From: Cellulosimicrobium funkei | GTDB lineage: Bacteria; Actinomycetota; Actinomycetes; Actinomycetales; Cellulomonadaceae | NCBI RefSeq assembly: GCF_004519295.1 | Contig: NZ_SOZH01000006.1 | Coordinates: forward strand, 248,001 to 312,000 | Direction of reading: 5' to 3' | DNA: 64,000 nucleotides | Part shown: positions 47,280 through 56,138 of the stretch, one piece after another | Layout of the letters: each line of letters opens with the position of its first letter | Numbering within the stretch: position 1 is the stretch's first letter | Position numbers and translations under genes: made by a program | Notes under the pieces: generated by a model | What the model was told of the DNA's origin: nothing | The model's input: the letters and a program-made list of their open reading frames with translations, nothing else | Databases searched by the model: none

Positions 47280-49777
47280 CCCGGCGCGCCGCGTGGGACG
47301 CCGCGCCGCCGCGGCTGCGGCAGGCAGCCCACGACCTCGCGCTGCTGCGCGAGCGCGACGGCGTGCACCTCGTCGGGGTGCGCCACCACAGTCCCGCCTG
47401 CGCGGTCGCGGTGGCCGCGCTGGTCGCCGAGATCCGGCCGTCCGTCGTGCTCGTCGAGGGGCCCGAGGAGTACACGCGTCTCCTGCCCGCGCTGCTCGAC
47501 GAGCGGACGGTCCCGCCCGTCGCGGTCCTCAGCCTCGCCGGCGACCTCGCGGACGCCGCGGGAGGCGGCGTGCGCGCCGCGGGCTTCTACCCGCTCGCGC
47601 GGTACTCGCCCGAGTGGGTCGCCGTGCGCGCGGGGCACGCGGCGGGCGCGGAGCTCGCGTTCGTCGACTCCCCGTGGGGGGAGCTTGCAGGAGAGGAGGA
47701 CGACGAGCGGGGAGCCGCCGCGCGGACCGTCCTCGCGGAGCGCCACCTCGCGCACTCGCGCACGGTCGCCCGGCTCGCGGAGCGGCTCGGGTGCCGCGAC
47801 CACGACGAGCTGTGGGACCACCTCTTCGAGGCGCGCGAGACGGCGCGCCTGCGCGACTGGCGCGAGCTCGTCGACGACGTGTTCGCGTGGGCCGCGCTCG
47901 CGCGGCTCGACTACGAGGACGAGGCGCTCGCCGCCGACGGCTCGCTCGACCGCGAGGCGCGCATGTCCGCGCGCGTCGCGGAGCACGCCGCGCGTGCGGA
48001 CGGGCCGGTCGTCGTCGTGACGGGGGCGTTCCACACCCTCGCGCTCGTCGAGGCGCTCGTCGGGAGCGAGTACGGCACGGCGGTCGTGGCGCGGCGCCCC
48101 GCGGACGGGTACGGCGACCTCGCCGACGCTCCCGCGTGGCTCGTCCGCTACGACGACGAGCGGCTCGACGCCCTGCGGGGGTACGGCGCGGGCATGCCCG
48201 CGCCGGGCTACTACGACCGGCTCTGGGCCGCGCACCACGACCCGGCCGGGCCCGCTGCCGCCGCGGCCGGGGTGCTGGTCGACGTCGGGCGCGGGGCGTC
48301 GGAGCGCGGGGCACTCGTGAGCGTGGCGCAGTCCCAGGCCGCCGTCGAGCACGCGCACCGGCTCGCGGCCCTGCGGGAACGGCCCTGGCCGTGCCGCACC
48401 GACCTGCTCGACGCGATCGCCTCGTGCTACGTGAAGGACCCGGACGACCTGGACGCCGCGGGCGACCGACCGCTCGGTCTCGCGGTCGCCGAGGTCTTCG
48501 CCGGGCGCGCGCTCGGCGACGTCGCCCCGGGCGGTGCGGCCCCGCCGCTCGTCGAGGAGGCGCGTGCCCGCGCCCGGGCGCTGCGCCTCGACGTGTCCGA
48601 CGCCGTGCCGCGCACCGTGCGGCTCGACGCCCGCCGTCGTGCCGCGCACCGCGACCGGCGCCGGTTCCTCGCGCTGTGCGCGTTCCTCGAGCTGGGCTTC
48701 GCCCGCCGGGTCTCCGGCCCCGACCACGTCGCGGGCCGCGGGCTGGGCCTCGTGCTGGAGGAGTGGACGTACGCGTGGACGCCGCTCGTCGAGGCGCGCC
48801 TCGTCGAGCTCTCCCACCGCGGGGCGACGCTCGAGGCGGTCGCGGTCGCGCTGCTCGACGACGCACGTGTGCGGGCGCGCGAGGAGCGCTCGAGCGACGC
48901 CGTCGCGCGCCTCGTCGCGCAGTGCGTCGTCGTCGGCCTGCCGGAGCGGCTGCCCCCGCTCGTCGCCCTCGTGCGCACGACGCTCGACGTGGACCCGTCG
49001 CTCGCGTCCGTCGTCGCGGGCATGCGACGGCTCGTCGCGCTGTGGCGGGCGCGCGTCGAGCTGGAGCTGGGCGACCACGCGCAGGCCCTGCTCGACCTCG
49101 CGGAGCAGGGGCTGGCCACGGCCGCGTACCTGGTCCCGGACCTCGCGGCGGCCGACGCGACGACGCAGGACGACGCCCTGGCGAGCCTCGTCGCGCTGCG
49201 GTCCCTCGTGCGCGACGTGCGCGGCGCAGGCCGGGACGGACCGGGCTCGGCGGCCGCGACGGTGGGGCAGGCGCTCGCGCGCGTCCGGGAGGACGCCGAC
49301 GCGTCCCCGGCGGTGCGCGGGGCGCTCACCGCGTTCGCCGCCGTCGACGACGAGCTCGACGACGAGCCCGGCGACCACGGGCTCGTCGAGCGGGTGCGCG
49401 CCCAGCTCGCACCCGGCGCGGACCCCGTGGCGGCGACGGCGTTCCTCGGCGGGGTCCTGCGCGCCGCCCCGGACCTGCTGCTCCACACGCCGGAGATGTT
49501 CGACGCCGTCGACGAGGGCCTGCGCGGTCTCGACGAGGACGCGTTCCGCGCGGTCCTGCCGGACCTGCGGCGCGCGTTCACGTGGTTGCGGCCGACCGAG
49601 ACGCACCGGCTCGCCGAGCGCGTCGCCGCCCGCACCGGGACGCGCGCGGACGCGCTGGACCGGCGCGTGCACGTCTCGGAGGACGACCTGCGGGCCGCGC
49701 TGGTGGTGGAGCGCGAGCTCGTCGCCGTCCTCGAGCGGGACGGGCTGGGCGCGTGGGCTCGCGGGAGCGCCTCGTGA
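47270..49777 (+). CDS. DUF5682 family protein (YehM-like)
   Basis: An 835-residue protein. Its N-terminal third has VHLVGVRHHSPACAVAVAALVAEI and VVLVEGPEEYTRLLPALL, then VVTGAFHTLALVEALV (about residues 245-260). These His and Glu motifs are the mark of DUF5682 and faintly recall TraB/ChaN-like hydrolases; that is my inference. The C-terminal two thirds are helical. The size is close to E. coli YehM. GTG 47270 starts inside the moxR stop region. No catalytic activity has been shown that I know of. Confidence 0.85.
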   Translation: MAVARRAAWDAAPPRLRQAAHDLALLRERDGVHLVGVRHHSPACAVAVAALVAEIRPSVVLVEGPEEYTRLLPALLDERTVPPVAVLSLAGDLADAAGGGVRAAGFYPLARYSPEWVAVRAGHAAGAELAFVDSPWGELAGEEDDERGAAARTVLAERHLAHSRTVARLAERLGCRDHDELWDHLFEARETARLRDWRELVDDVFAWAALARLDYEDEALAADGSLDREARMSARVAEHAARADGPVVVVTGAFHTLALVEALVGSEYGTAVVARRPADGYGDLADAPAWLVRYDDERLDALRGYGAGMPAPGYYDRLWAAHHDPAGPAAAAAGVLVDVGRGASERGALVSVAQSQAAVEHAHRLAALRERPWPCRTDLLDAIASCYVKDPDDLDAAGDRPLGLAVAEVFAGRALGDVAPGGAAPPLVEEARARARALRLDVSDAVPRTVRLDARRRAAHRDRRRFLALCAFLELGFARRVSGPDHVAGRGLGLVLEEWTYAWTPLVEARLVELSHRGATLEAVAVALLDDARVRAREERSSDAVARLVAQCVVVGLPERLPPLVALVRTTLDVDPSLASVVAGMRRLVALWRARVELELGDHAQALLDLAEQGLATAAYLVPDLAAADATTQDDALASLVALRSLVRDVRGAGRDGPGSAAATVGQALARVREDADASPAVRGALTAFAAVDDELDDEPGDHGLVERVRAQLAPGADPVAATAFLGGVLRAAPDLLLHTPEMFDAVDEGLRGLDEDAFRAVLPDLRRAFTWLRPTETHRLAERVAARTGTRADALDRRVHVSEDDLRAALVVERELVAVLERDGLGAWARGSAS

Positions 49778-50958
49778 CGGCGGGCGGCGGTCTGGGCGTG
49801 GCCGGGCGGGCGGACGACCAGGAGGCCGCGCGGCGCTGGCGGCTCGTGCTGGGCCGGTACGCGGGCGACACGCTGCCCGTGGCGCCGCCGGACCAGGCGC
49901 TGGACCGCACGCTCGGGCACCTCTACGACCGCGAGTACACAGCGCGCGGCCACCGGCACGGCACCGGGGGAGACCCCGACGGCGGCCCGGGCAGGGGCCG
50001 TGGAGGCGGCCGCGGAGGGTCGGTCGTCGAAGGGCTCGACTGGCTGGGGTCGGCGCGCGAGCTGTTCCCCCGCGAGACGTTCGAGCGCATGCAGGTCGAG
50101 GCGGTCGGTCGGTACGGCATGACGGAGCTGCTCGCGGACCCGGAGGCGGTCGAGGCCGTCGAGCCGAGCGCCGAGCTGGCGTCGGCGCTCCTGCGCGTGC
50201 GGGGCAGGCTCGGGCCGCAGGTGCAGGACGGGCTGCGACGGATCGTCGCGCGCGTCGTCGAGGACGTGGTGCGCCGCCTGCGCCCCCGCTTCGTGACGGC
50301 CGTCGACGGGCGCCGGGACCGGTCCCGCCGCTCGTTCGTGCGATCCAGCCGCACGTTCGACGCCGCCGCGACGGTCCGCGCGAACCTCGGCCGCTGGGAC
50401 CCGGAGCGCGGGCGCCTGGTCGTCACGGACCTGCGCTTCTCGGCGCGGCGGCGTCGGGCGCTGTCGTACGACGTCGTGCTGCTCGTCGACCAGTCGGGGT
50501 CCATGGCGGCCTCGGTGCTCTACAGCGCGGTGAGCGCGGGCATCCTCGCGGGGCTGCCGGGGATCACGGTCCGCCTCGTCCTGTTCGACACGGCGGTCGT
50601 CGACATGTCGCACCTCGCGCACGACCCGGTGACGGTGCTGCTCACCGCGCAGCTCGGCGGGGGGACCGACATCGCGCGGGCCGTGCGGTACGCGGAGCAG
50701 CACGTGCGCGACCCGCGGCGCACGGTCGTCGCGCTCGTCAGCGACTTCGAGGAGGGCGGCTCGGTGTCGCAGCTGGTGTCCGCGGTGGGGCGCCTGCACG
50801 CGTCGGGCGTCCGGCTGCTCGGGCTCGCGGCCCTCGACGGGCAGGCGAACCCTGCGCACGACCGCGGCGTCGCCCGCCGGCTCGCCGAGCAGGGCATGGA
50901 GATCGCGGCGCTCACGCCGGAGCGGTTCGCCGAGTGGCTCGGCGAGGTGCTCCCGTGA
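49774..50958 (+). CDS. VWA domain protein with intact MIDAS (YehP-like)
   Basis: A 394-residue protein. Residues 60-85 are a Gly/Arg-rich linker, then a helical region, and the VWA domain from about residue 230. The metal-ion-dependent adhesion site is complete: DQSGSM (239-244), Thr298 in GGGTDIA and Asp324 in SDFEEGG. It should bind a protein partner with Mg2+ and act with the MoxR ATPase. GTG 49774 overlaps the DUF5682 stop by 4 bp (GTGA); GTG 49753 is an in-frame alternative. The size is near E. coli YehP. Confidence 0.92.
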   Translation: MTAGGGLGVAGRADDQEAARRWRLVLGRYAGDTLPVAPPDQALDRTLGHLYDREYTARGHRHGTGGDPDGGPGRGRGGGRGGSVVEGLDWLGSARELFPRETFERMQVEAVGRYGMTELLADPEAVEAVEPSAELASALLRVRGRLGPQVQDGLRRIVARVVEDVVRRLRPRFVTAVDGRRDRSRRSFVRSSRTFDAAATVRANLGRWDPERGRLVVTDLRFSARRRRALSYDVVLLVDQSGSMAASVLYSAVSAGILAGLPGITVRLVLFDTAVVDMSHLAHDPVTVLLTAQLGGGTDIARAVRYAEQHVRDPRRTVVALVSDFEEGGSVSQLVSAVGRLHASGVRLLGLAALDGQANPAHDRGVARRLAEQGMEIAALTPERFAEWLGEVLP

Positions 50959-53045
50959 GCGGGGCCGGCGCCGGGCTCGGTGCGTGGGCCGCGGTGTACG
51001 CGGGGTACGACGACGACGCCCTCGCCACGCTCGCGAGCCCGGGCCTCGTCCGGCGCGCCCGCAAGGACGTCGCGGCCGGGCGGGTCGAGCCGGTCGAGGC
51101 GCGCCCCGACGGCGTCGTGGTGTCCGTGGGCGGGGTGCGGGTCGAGCTCGACGCGCGCGGTCCCGCCGGGGCGCGGTGCGCGTGCCCGACGCCGGGCACG
51201 TGCCAGCACGTCGTGGCCGCGAGCCTGTGGGCGCGGGAGGCGGGTGCCGCACCCGCGGCGGCTCCCGCCGCGGCAGGTGACGGCGCGGCGCCGTCCGCCC
51301 CCGCCCCGGACCCGGTGGCGGAGATCCTCGCGCTCGACCCGCGCGTCGCGCACCGTGCCGCGGGCGCCGCCGTCGTGCGGGCGGTCGCCGAGACCGTGCC
51401 TGCTGATCCCGTGGAGGGGGCGGTCGGTGGGCCGCCGGTGGAGGTGGCGGTCGACGGCCCGCGCGCGGAGGTCTCGTGGCCCGGCGCGCCGCGCGTCACG
51501 TACGTCGCGGGGGCGGGGTTCCCGGGGATGCTCGTGACCCGCGAGGGGGCGGCGTGGAGCGACGCCGACGAGCGCCGGTGGCGGCTGCAGGCGCTCGTGC
51601 ACGTGTGGCGTGCGCACGGCCGGCCGTGGCCCTGGCCCTGGCCCGAGCGGGCCGCCGCGACGCCGCGTGCCACGGGCGTCCCCGACGCCCGGGCGGTGGC
51701 CGACGAGGTCGTGCGCGCGGTCGAGCGGCTGCTCGACGTCGGGCTCTCGCACGTCGGCCGCGACGACCTGGAGGAGCTGCGCGGTGCGGGCGTGGTGGCG
51801 CGGCTCGGCCGGCGGCCCGCGGTCCAGCGTCTCGTCACGTCCGCGGTCGGGCGGCTCGAGGCGCTCGCGGACCGCCGCGACGCGGTCGACGAGACGGACT
51901 GCCTCCTCGCGCTGGCCGAGCTGTGGGCGTACGTGCAGGCGGAGCCCCCGCGCGACGCCGGCACGCCCGACGAGCGCCCGACCGACCTCGCGCGGGTCGT
52001 GCCGCTCGGTGCACGGTGGTGGGTCGCGGCGTCGGGCGCGCGGGGTGTGACCGTGCACCTGTGGGACGCGGACGCCGGGCGCGTGCGGTCGGTCACCACC
52101 GGCCGCCCGCCGGGCGCCGACCCGACCTTCCGGCGCTCGTGGGACCTCCCGCTCGTCTGGGGCCGCTCGGTCGAGGCGCTGTGCCGCGGCCCGTTCGCGC
52201 TGCGGGGCGCGACCGAGCGCGCGGATACCGGGCTGCGCGCGGGCGAGGGGCCCGCCGTCGAGCCGCTCGGGGCGCTCGACGCCGACGAGCTCCGCGACGT
52301 CGCGGCCCGCACCGCGACGACCCCGCCGCGGGCCGAGGCCGGGTTCGGCCGGGCGCCCGCCGCCGTGCGGGTCGTCATGGTGCGCGAGGCAGGGGCGATC
52401 GGCCTCGACGAGGTCGCCCAGGAGCTCACCTGGACGCTGGTCGCGGCGGACGGCGCGGAGACGGTCGTGCGCGTCGACGCCGCGGACGAGGCGGCGTGCG
52501 ACACCCTGCTCGGGGTCGCGGCGGGGAACCGGCGCGTGGTCGCCGTCGCCGTCGAGCGCGACCTCGCGTCGCGGCGCGACGAGGCCGTCGGGCTGTTCGT
52601 CGACCGCCCGGGCGAGGGCCTCGACGTCGTCGTCCCGACGCTGACGCCGGCGTACGACCACCGGGCGTGGTCGACCCCGTGGACCCGGCTCCGCGCCCGG
52701 GTGCGGTCGCTGCGCGGGCGTGCCGGCACGCACGCGAGGGAGGTGGTCGTGCCCACGCCCGTCGAGGACGTGTGCGACACGCTGCTCGACACGGTCGTGG
52801 CGCTCGCCGCCACGGGGCGCCGGCACCTCACGCCCCACCAGGCGAGCGCGCTCGCGCGCGCCGCGCGCACCGCCGACGACCTCGGGGCGACGACGCTCGC
52901 CGCCACGGTCAGCCTCGTCGCGCACGAGCCCGACGCGGCCCGGCTCCTGCGGGCCGGCTTCGTCGCGTCCCGGGGTCGGACGCTCGCGCGCGCCGTGGCC
53001 GCCGCGCCCGACCCCGGGCCCCGAGCACGGGAGGCGAGCGCGTGA
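50955..53045 (+). CDS. SWIM zinc-finger protein (YehQ-like)
   Basis: A 696-residue protein with an N-terminal SWIM finger, CACPTPGTCQH (Cys75, Cys77, Cys83, His85), in the usual CxCxnCxH order. SWIM domains bind DNA or proteins. The rest is helical with tryptophan-rich segments (RPWPWPWPERA, WDLPLVWGRSVEAL) and no known enzymatic motif. GTG overlaps the VWA stop by 4 bp, and the TGA overlaps the polymerase start by 4 bp. Its size is close to E. coli YehQ. Its place between the VWA and polymerase genes suggests a nucleic-acid adaptor; that is inference. Confidence 0.88.
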   Translation: MSGAGAGLGAWAAVYAGYDDDALATLASPGLVRRARKDVAAGRVEPVEARPDGVVVSVGGVRVELDARGPAGARCACPTPGTCQHVVAASLWAREAGAAPAAAPAAAGDGAAPSAPAPDPVAEILALDPRVAHRAAGAAVVRAVAETVPADPVEGAVGGPPVEVAVDGPRAEVSWPGAPRVTYVAGAGFPGMLVTREGAAWSDADERRWRLQALVHVWRAHGRPWPWPWPERAAATPRATGVPDARAVADEVVRAVERLLDVGLSHVGRDDLEELRGAGVVARLGRRPAVQRLVTSAVGRLEALADRRDAVDETDCLLALAELWAYVQAEPPRDAGTPDERPTDLARVVPLGARWWVAASGARGVTVHLWDADAGRVRSVTTGRPPGADPTFRRSWDLPLVWGRSVEALCRGPFALRGATERADTGLRAGEGPAVEPLGALDADELRDVAARTATTPPRAEAGFGRAPAAVRVVMVREAGAIGLDEVAQELTWTLVAADGAETVVRVDAADEAACDTLLGVAAGNRRVVAVAVERDLASRRDEAVGLFVDRPGEGLDVVVPTLTPAYDHRAWSTPWTRLRARVRSLRGRAGTHAREVVVPTPVEDVCDTLLDTVVALAATGRRHLTPHQASALARAARTADDLGATTLAATVSLVAHEPDAARLLRAGFVASRGRTLARAVAAAPDPGPRAREASA

Positions 53046-54733
53046 GCACCTACGCCGTCCACGTCGGCTCGCCCGGACGGGCCCGGGTCGAGCACGTCGC
53101 GGACGGTCCGCCGGACCCGGTCCGCGAGACCTGGGACGACACGAACCGTTGGTACCCGCCCCTGCTCGCGGCCGGGCGGCGCGTGGAGCGGTCGCACGAC
53201 CTGCGCCTGTCCCACGTGCTGCTACGACGCTCGTGGCTCGTCGCGGGCACGCCGTTCGCGCGCCGCGACCCCGGGCCGTGGGACGCCCTCGCCGCGGTGC
53301 CGGCCGGGCGCGACCCGTCCGTGCCGCCGCAGCCCGTCGGGCTGTTCGAGCTCGGCGCGCAGGACGGCCCGAGCGTGCGGCTTGACCCGGTCGCGGAGCT
53401 CCGCGACCAGCTCGCGACCGTCGCCGCCGCGGACGGGCCGGACGCCGCTGGGCGGCTGCGGCTCCTGCTGGCCGCTGAGTCCGCGGGCGCACTCGTCGCC
53501 GCCGAGATGCACCACGCGGGCGTGCCGTGGCGCGCCGACGTGCACGACGCGATCCTCAGCGGCGAGCTCGGGCCGCGGCCGCGGCCGGGCGAGCGGCCCG
53601 CGCGCATGGAGGAGCTCGTCGCGCGCATCCGTACGGCGCTCGACGCGCCGCCCACGCTCAACCCCGACTCCCACCCCGACCTGCTCAAGGCGCTGCAGTA
53701 CGCGGGCGTCGGCGTGCGGTCCCTGCGCAAGGGAGAGCTCGAGCGCACGGACCACCCCGTCGTCGAGCCGCTGCTGGAGTACAAGAAGCTCGCGCGGCTC
53801 CTCACGGCGAACGGCTGGGCGTGGCTCGACACCTGGGTGCACGACGGCCGGTTCCGTACCGAGTACGTCGTGGGCGGGGTCGTCACGGGCCGGTGGGCGT
53901 CGAGCGGCGGGGGAGCGCTGCAGCTCCCGAAGCAGGTGCGGCGCGCCGTCGTCGCGGACCCGGGCTGGCGGCTCGTCGTGGCCGACGCCGCGCAGCTCGA
54001 GCCGCGCGTGCTCGCCGGGCTCGCGCACGACGAGCGCATGGCCGCCGCGGGTCGCGGCGGCGACATGTACGCGGGGATCGTCGCGTCGGGCGCCGTCGCG
54101 ACCCGCGACCACGCGAAGGTGGGGATGCTCGGCGCGATGTACGGCGGCACGACCGGCGACAGCGCGCTCGTGCTCCCGCGGCTCGCGAAGGCGTTCCCCG
54201 ACGCCATCGGCCTCGTGGAGCGCGCCGCCCAGGCGGGTGAGCGCGGGGAGGTCGTCTCGACGCTCCTCGGCCGCAGCTCCCCGCGCCCCGGCGAGTCGTG
54301 GCACGCCGCGCAGGACGGGGCGTACGCGGTCGAGGAGGTCGGTGCCACGGAGGACGCCGCGTCCGGGGCCGACGCGCAGGCGCGGGCCCGGTCGTACACG
54401 CGGGCCTGGGGTCGGTTCACGCGAAACTTCGTCGTGCAGGGCACCGCCGCCGAGTGGGCGCTGTGCTGGCTCGCGTCGATCCGGCGGCGCCTCTGGGACC
54501 TGCCCCTCGCCGCGACCCCCGGGGCGGCGCCCGCCCCGTTCGCCGACCGGGCGCACCTCGTCTTCTTCCTGCACGACGAGGTCGTCGTGCACGCGCCGGC
54601 CGAGCTCGCCGAGACGGTCGCGCACGAGGTCCGCGCCGCGGCGGCCGAGGCGGGTCGCCTCCTGTTCGGCGACTTCCCGGTCGACTTCCCGCTCACGGTC
54701 GCGGTCGTCGACCACTACGCCGAGGCGAAGTGA
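53042..54733 (+). CDS. Family A DNA polymerase-like protein (exonuclease/polymerase type)
   Basis: A 563-residue protein of the actinobacterial bifunctional 3'-5' exonuclease/DNA polymerase family. The polymerase motifs are intact: TGRWASS, motif A VVADAAQLEPRVL (Asp315, Glu320), motif B RDHAKVGMLGAMYG (Arg355, Lys359, Tyr367) and motif C FFLHDEVVV (His511, Asp512, Glu513). The usual Phe of motif B is Leu362 or Met, and SQIE is AQLE. No exonuclease D-x-E is visible in the first 140 residues, so proofreading is doubtful. It lacks a 5'-nuclease domain, so it is not the housekeeping PolA. GTG overlaps the SWIM stop by 4 bp. Confidence 0.9.
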   Translation: MSTYAVHVGSPGRARVEHVADGPPDPVRETWDDTNRWYPPLLAAGRRVERSHDLRLSHVLLRRSWLVAGTPFARRDPGPWDALAAVPAGRDPSVPPQPVGLFELGAQDGPSVRLDPVAELRDQLATVAAADGPDAAGRLRLLLAAESAGALVAAEMHHAGVPWRADVHDAILSGELGPRPRPGERPARMEELVARIRTALDAPPTLNPDSHPDLLKALQYAGVGVRSLRKGELERTDHPVVEPLLEYKKLARLLTANGWAWLDTWVHDGRFRTEYVVGGVVTGRWASSGGGALQLPKQVRRAVVADPGWRLVVADAAQLEPRVLAGLAHDERMAAAGRGGDMYAGIVASGAVATRDHAKVGMLGAMYGGTTGDSALVLPRLAKAFPDAIGLVERAAQAGERGEVVSTLLGRSSPRPGESWHAAQDGAYAVEEVGATEDAASGADAQARARSYTRAWGRFTRNFVVQGTAAEWALCWLASIRRRLWDLPLAATPGAAPAPFADRAHLVFFLHDEVVVHAPAELAETVAHEVRAAAAEAGRLLFGDFPVDFPLTVAVVDHYAEAK

Positions 54734-54761
54734 GACGCGGCGGGCAGGACGCCCGGCGTCG

Positions 54762-55250
54762 TCACCGCCGCGGCTCCCCGCGGTACGTGCCGAAGGACCA
54801 GAGGTTCCCCTCGGGGTCCCGGAGCACGAGCTCGCGGCTCCCGTAGTCCGTGTCCCGCAGCGGCACGACGACGCGACCGCCGGTACCCGGCACGCGCTCG
54901 CGCAGCCGGGCGTCGAGCGCCTCGATCGCGGCGTCGTCGGGCACGACGGCGTACGTGCCGCACGTCCCCGGCTCGCGCGACCACTCCCGCTCGGGGGAGT
55001 GGCTGCCGAGCATGATCCCGCCGCCGTACGGCCAGTCGAGCTGGGCGTGCGCGACGTCGCGGTCGTCGCCCGCCATGACGGCCGTCGCGACGAACCCGAC
55101 GACGTCGGTGAGGAACGCGATGAGCGCGCGGGCGTCGCGCGCCTGGAGGGTGGGCCAGACCTGGGGGCTCGGCGTCCCGGTCGGCGTCCCGGCCGCGTCG
55201 GCGGCGGGTGCGTGGTCAGTGGTGTCCCGGGTGCTCTCGTGGATGCTCAT
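54762..55250 (-). CDS. VOC family protein
   Basis: A 162-residue VOC protein. After an N-terminal tail of about 28 polar residues comes VWPTLQARDARALIAFLTDVVGF, then HAQLDWPYGGGIMLGSHSPE and SRELVLRDPEGNLWSFGTYRG. Closest to the PhnB/bleomycin-resistance-like group. ATG 55250 lies inside the 3' end of the AraC gene, which overlaps it by 35 bp on the same strand, so AraC is upstream and the two are co-transcribed. Confidence 0.85.
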   Translation of the reverse strand: MSIHESTRDTTDHAPAADAAGTPTGTPSPQVWPTLQARDARALIAFLTDVVGFVATAVMAGDDRDVAHAQLDWPYGGGIMLGSHSPEREWSREPGTCGTYAVVPDDAAIEALDARLRERVPGTGGRVVVPLRDTDYGSRELVLRDPEGNLWSFGTYRGEPRR

Positions 55251-56121
55251 GGTCCCAGGCTGGGCCGTCGGTGTGGCCCCCGGCTTGGATGTTCCCGAGC
55301 TCCTCCCGGACCCACCCGGTCGGGGTCGTACCGGCGAACCGCCGGAAGTCGCGCACGAGGTGGGAGTGGTCGGCGTACCCGGCGCTCGCGGCGACGTCCG
55401 CGAGCGTGCGGGGCCCGCGGCCGAGGGCGCGGCGCTGCACCGCGCGACGGGCGGCGTCGAACCGCGCGAGCCCGCGCGCCGCGCGCGGCGAGACCCCGAG
55501 CTCCGTCCGGAACAGCGTCTCCAAGCGGCGCTCGCCCAGCGCCACGTGGCGGGCCACGTCCCGGACCCGGGCGCGCCCGTGCGTGCGCACGAGCACCCGC
55601 CACGCCTCCGCGACCTCGGGGCGCACGCCGTCGCGCCGGGCGACGGAGCCACCCGGCGCGACGCCCCCGGGCTGCGTGAGCACCGCCCGCACGGCGTCGA
55701 ACGCCGCGGGCCACGAGCCCGCCTCGGCCACCTGCTCGCGCAACCGCTCGGCGACCGGTCCGAGCACCGCGTCCGCGTCCTCGACGAGGCCGAGGTCGCC
55801 GGCCCGGACGCCGAGCAGCTCCCGGCACGCGAGGGGGTCGAGGGCGAGCTGCACGCCCGCCTGCTCGGGCGGCTGGTGGATGTAGGCGGGCCGCGTGTGC
55901 AGACCGCCGACGAGCGAGGCGTAGCCCACCGGGGCGTCGTCCGGCCCGACCGCCGTCGGCACGGCGCCCGCGGTGCTCACGACGAGCGTGAGCCACGGCG
56001 ACGGCAGGCCGCGGTGGACGGACGGCGTGCCGTCCGTCGTCGCGGTCCGCAGGCGGTAGCCGACCATCGACACGACGCCGGGCGGCAGCGCCGGCGGCAG
56101 GGCTCGCACGTACTCGTGCAC
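55216..56121 (-). CDS. AraC family transcriptional regulator
   Basis: A 301-residue AraC regulator. The N-terminal ligand domain is GYRLRTATTDGTPSVHRGLPSPWLTLV and similar strands; the C-terminal HTH is VRDVARHVALGERRLETLF with the second helix LADVAASAGYADHSHLVRDFRRF and TGWVREE. A His/Pro/Asp-rich tail ends the protein. GTG 56121 follows TAGCCT with six bases between, so it is probably leaderless. It reads into the VOC gene it likely controls. Confidence 0.88.
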   Translation of the reverse strand: MHEYVRALPPALPPGVVSMVGYRLRTATTDGTPSVHRGLPSPWLTLVVSTAGAVPTAVGPDDAPVGYASLVGGLHTRPAYIHQPPEQAGVQLALDPLACRELLGVRAGDLGLVEDADAVLGPVAERLREQVAEAGSWPAAFDAVRAVLTQPGGVAPGGSVARRDGVRPEVAEAWRVLVRTHGRARVRDVARHVALGERRLETLFRTELGVSPRAARGLARFDAARRAVQRRALGRGPRTLADVAASAGYADHSHLVRDFRRFAGTTPTGWVREELGNIQAGGHTDGPAWDHEHPREHPGHH

Positions 56122-56127
56122 GGCTCC

Positions 56128-56133
56128 AGGCTA
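56128..56133 (-). promoter_or_regulatory. -10 element of the leaderless AraC gene
   Basis: TAGCCT on the minus strand, six bases before GTG 56121, in the 17-bp gap after the SulP stop. Confidence 0.5.
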
Positions 56134-56138
56134 GGCAC

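Noticed and set aside
47192-49672. A long minus-strand frame opposite the DUF5682 gene (and others like it across the window).
   Set aside because: It is the mirror of a real gene: Arg/Gly/Ala-rich, no motif, no ribosome site, while the sense frame shows conserved His and Glu motifs.
54748-54760. GACGCCCGGCGTC as a terminator between the polymerase and VOC genes.
   Set aside because: The loop would be one base, so the hairpin is poor; as a DNA palindrome it has no special position.
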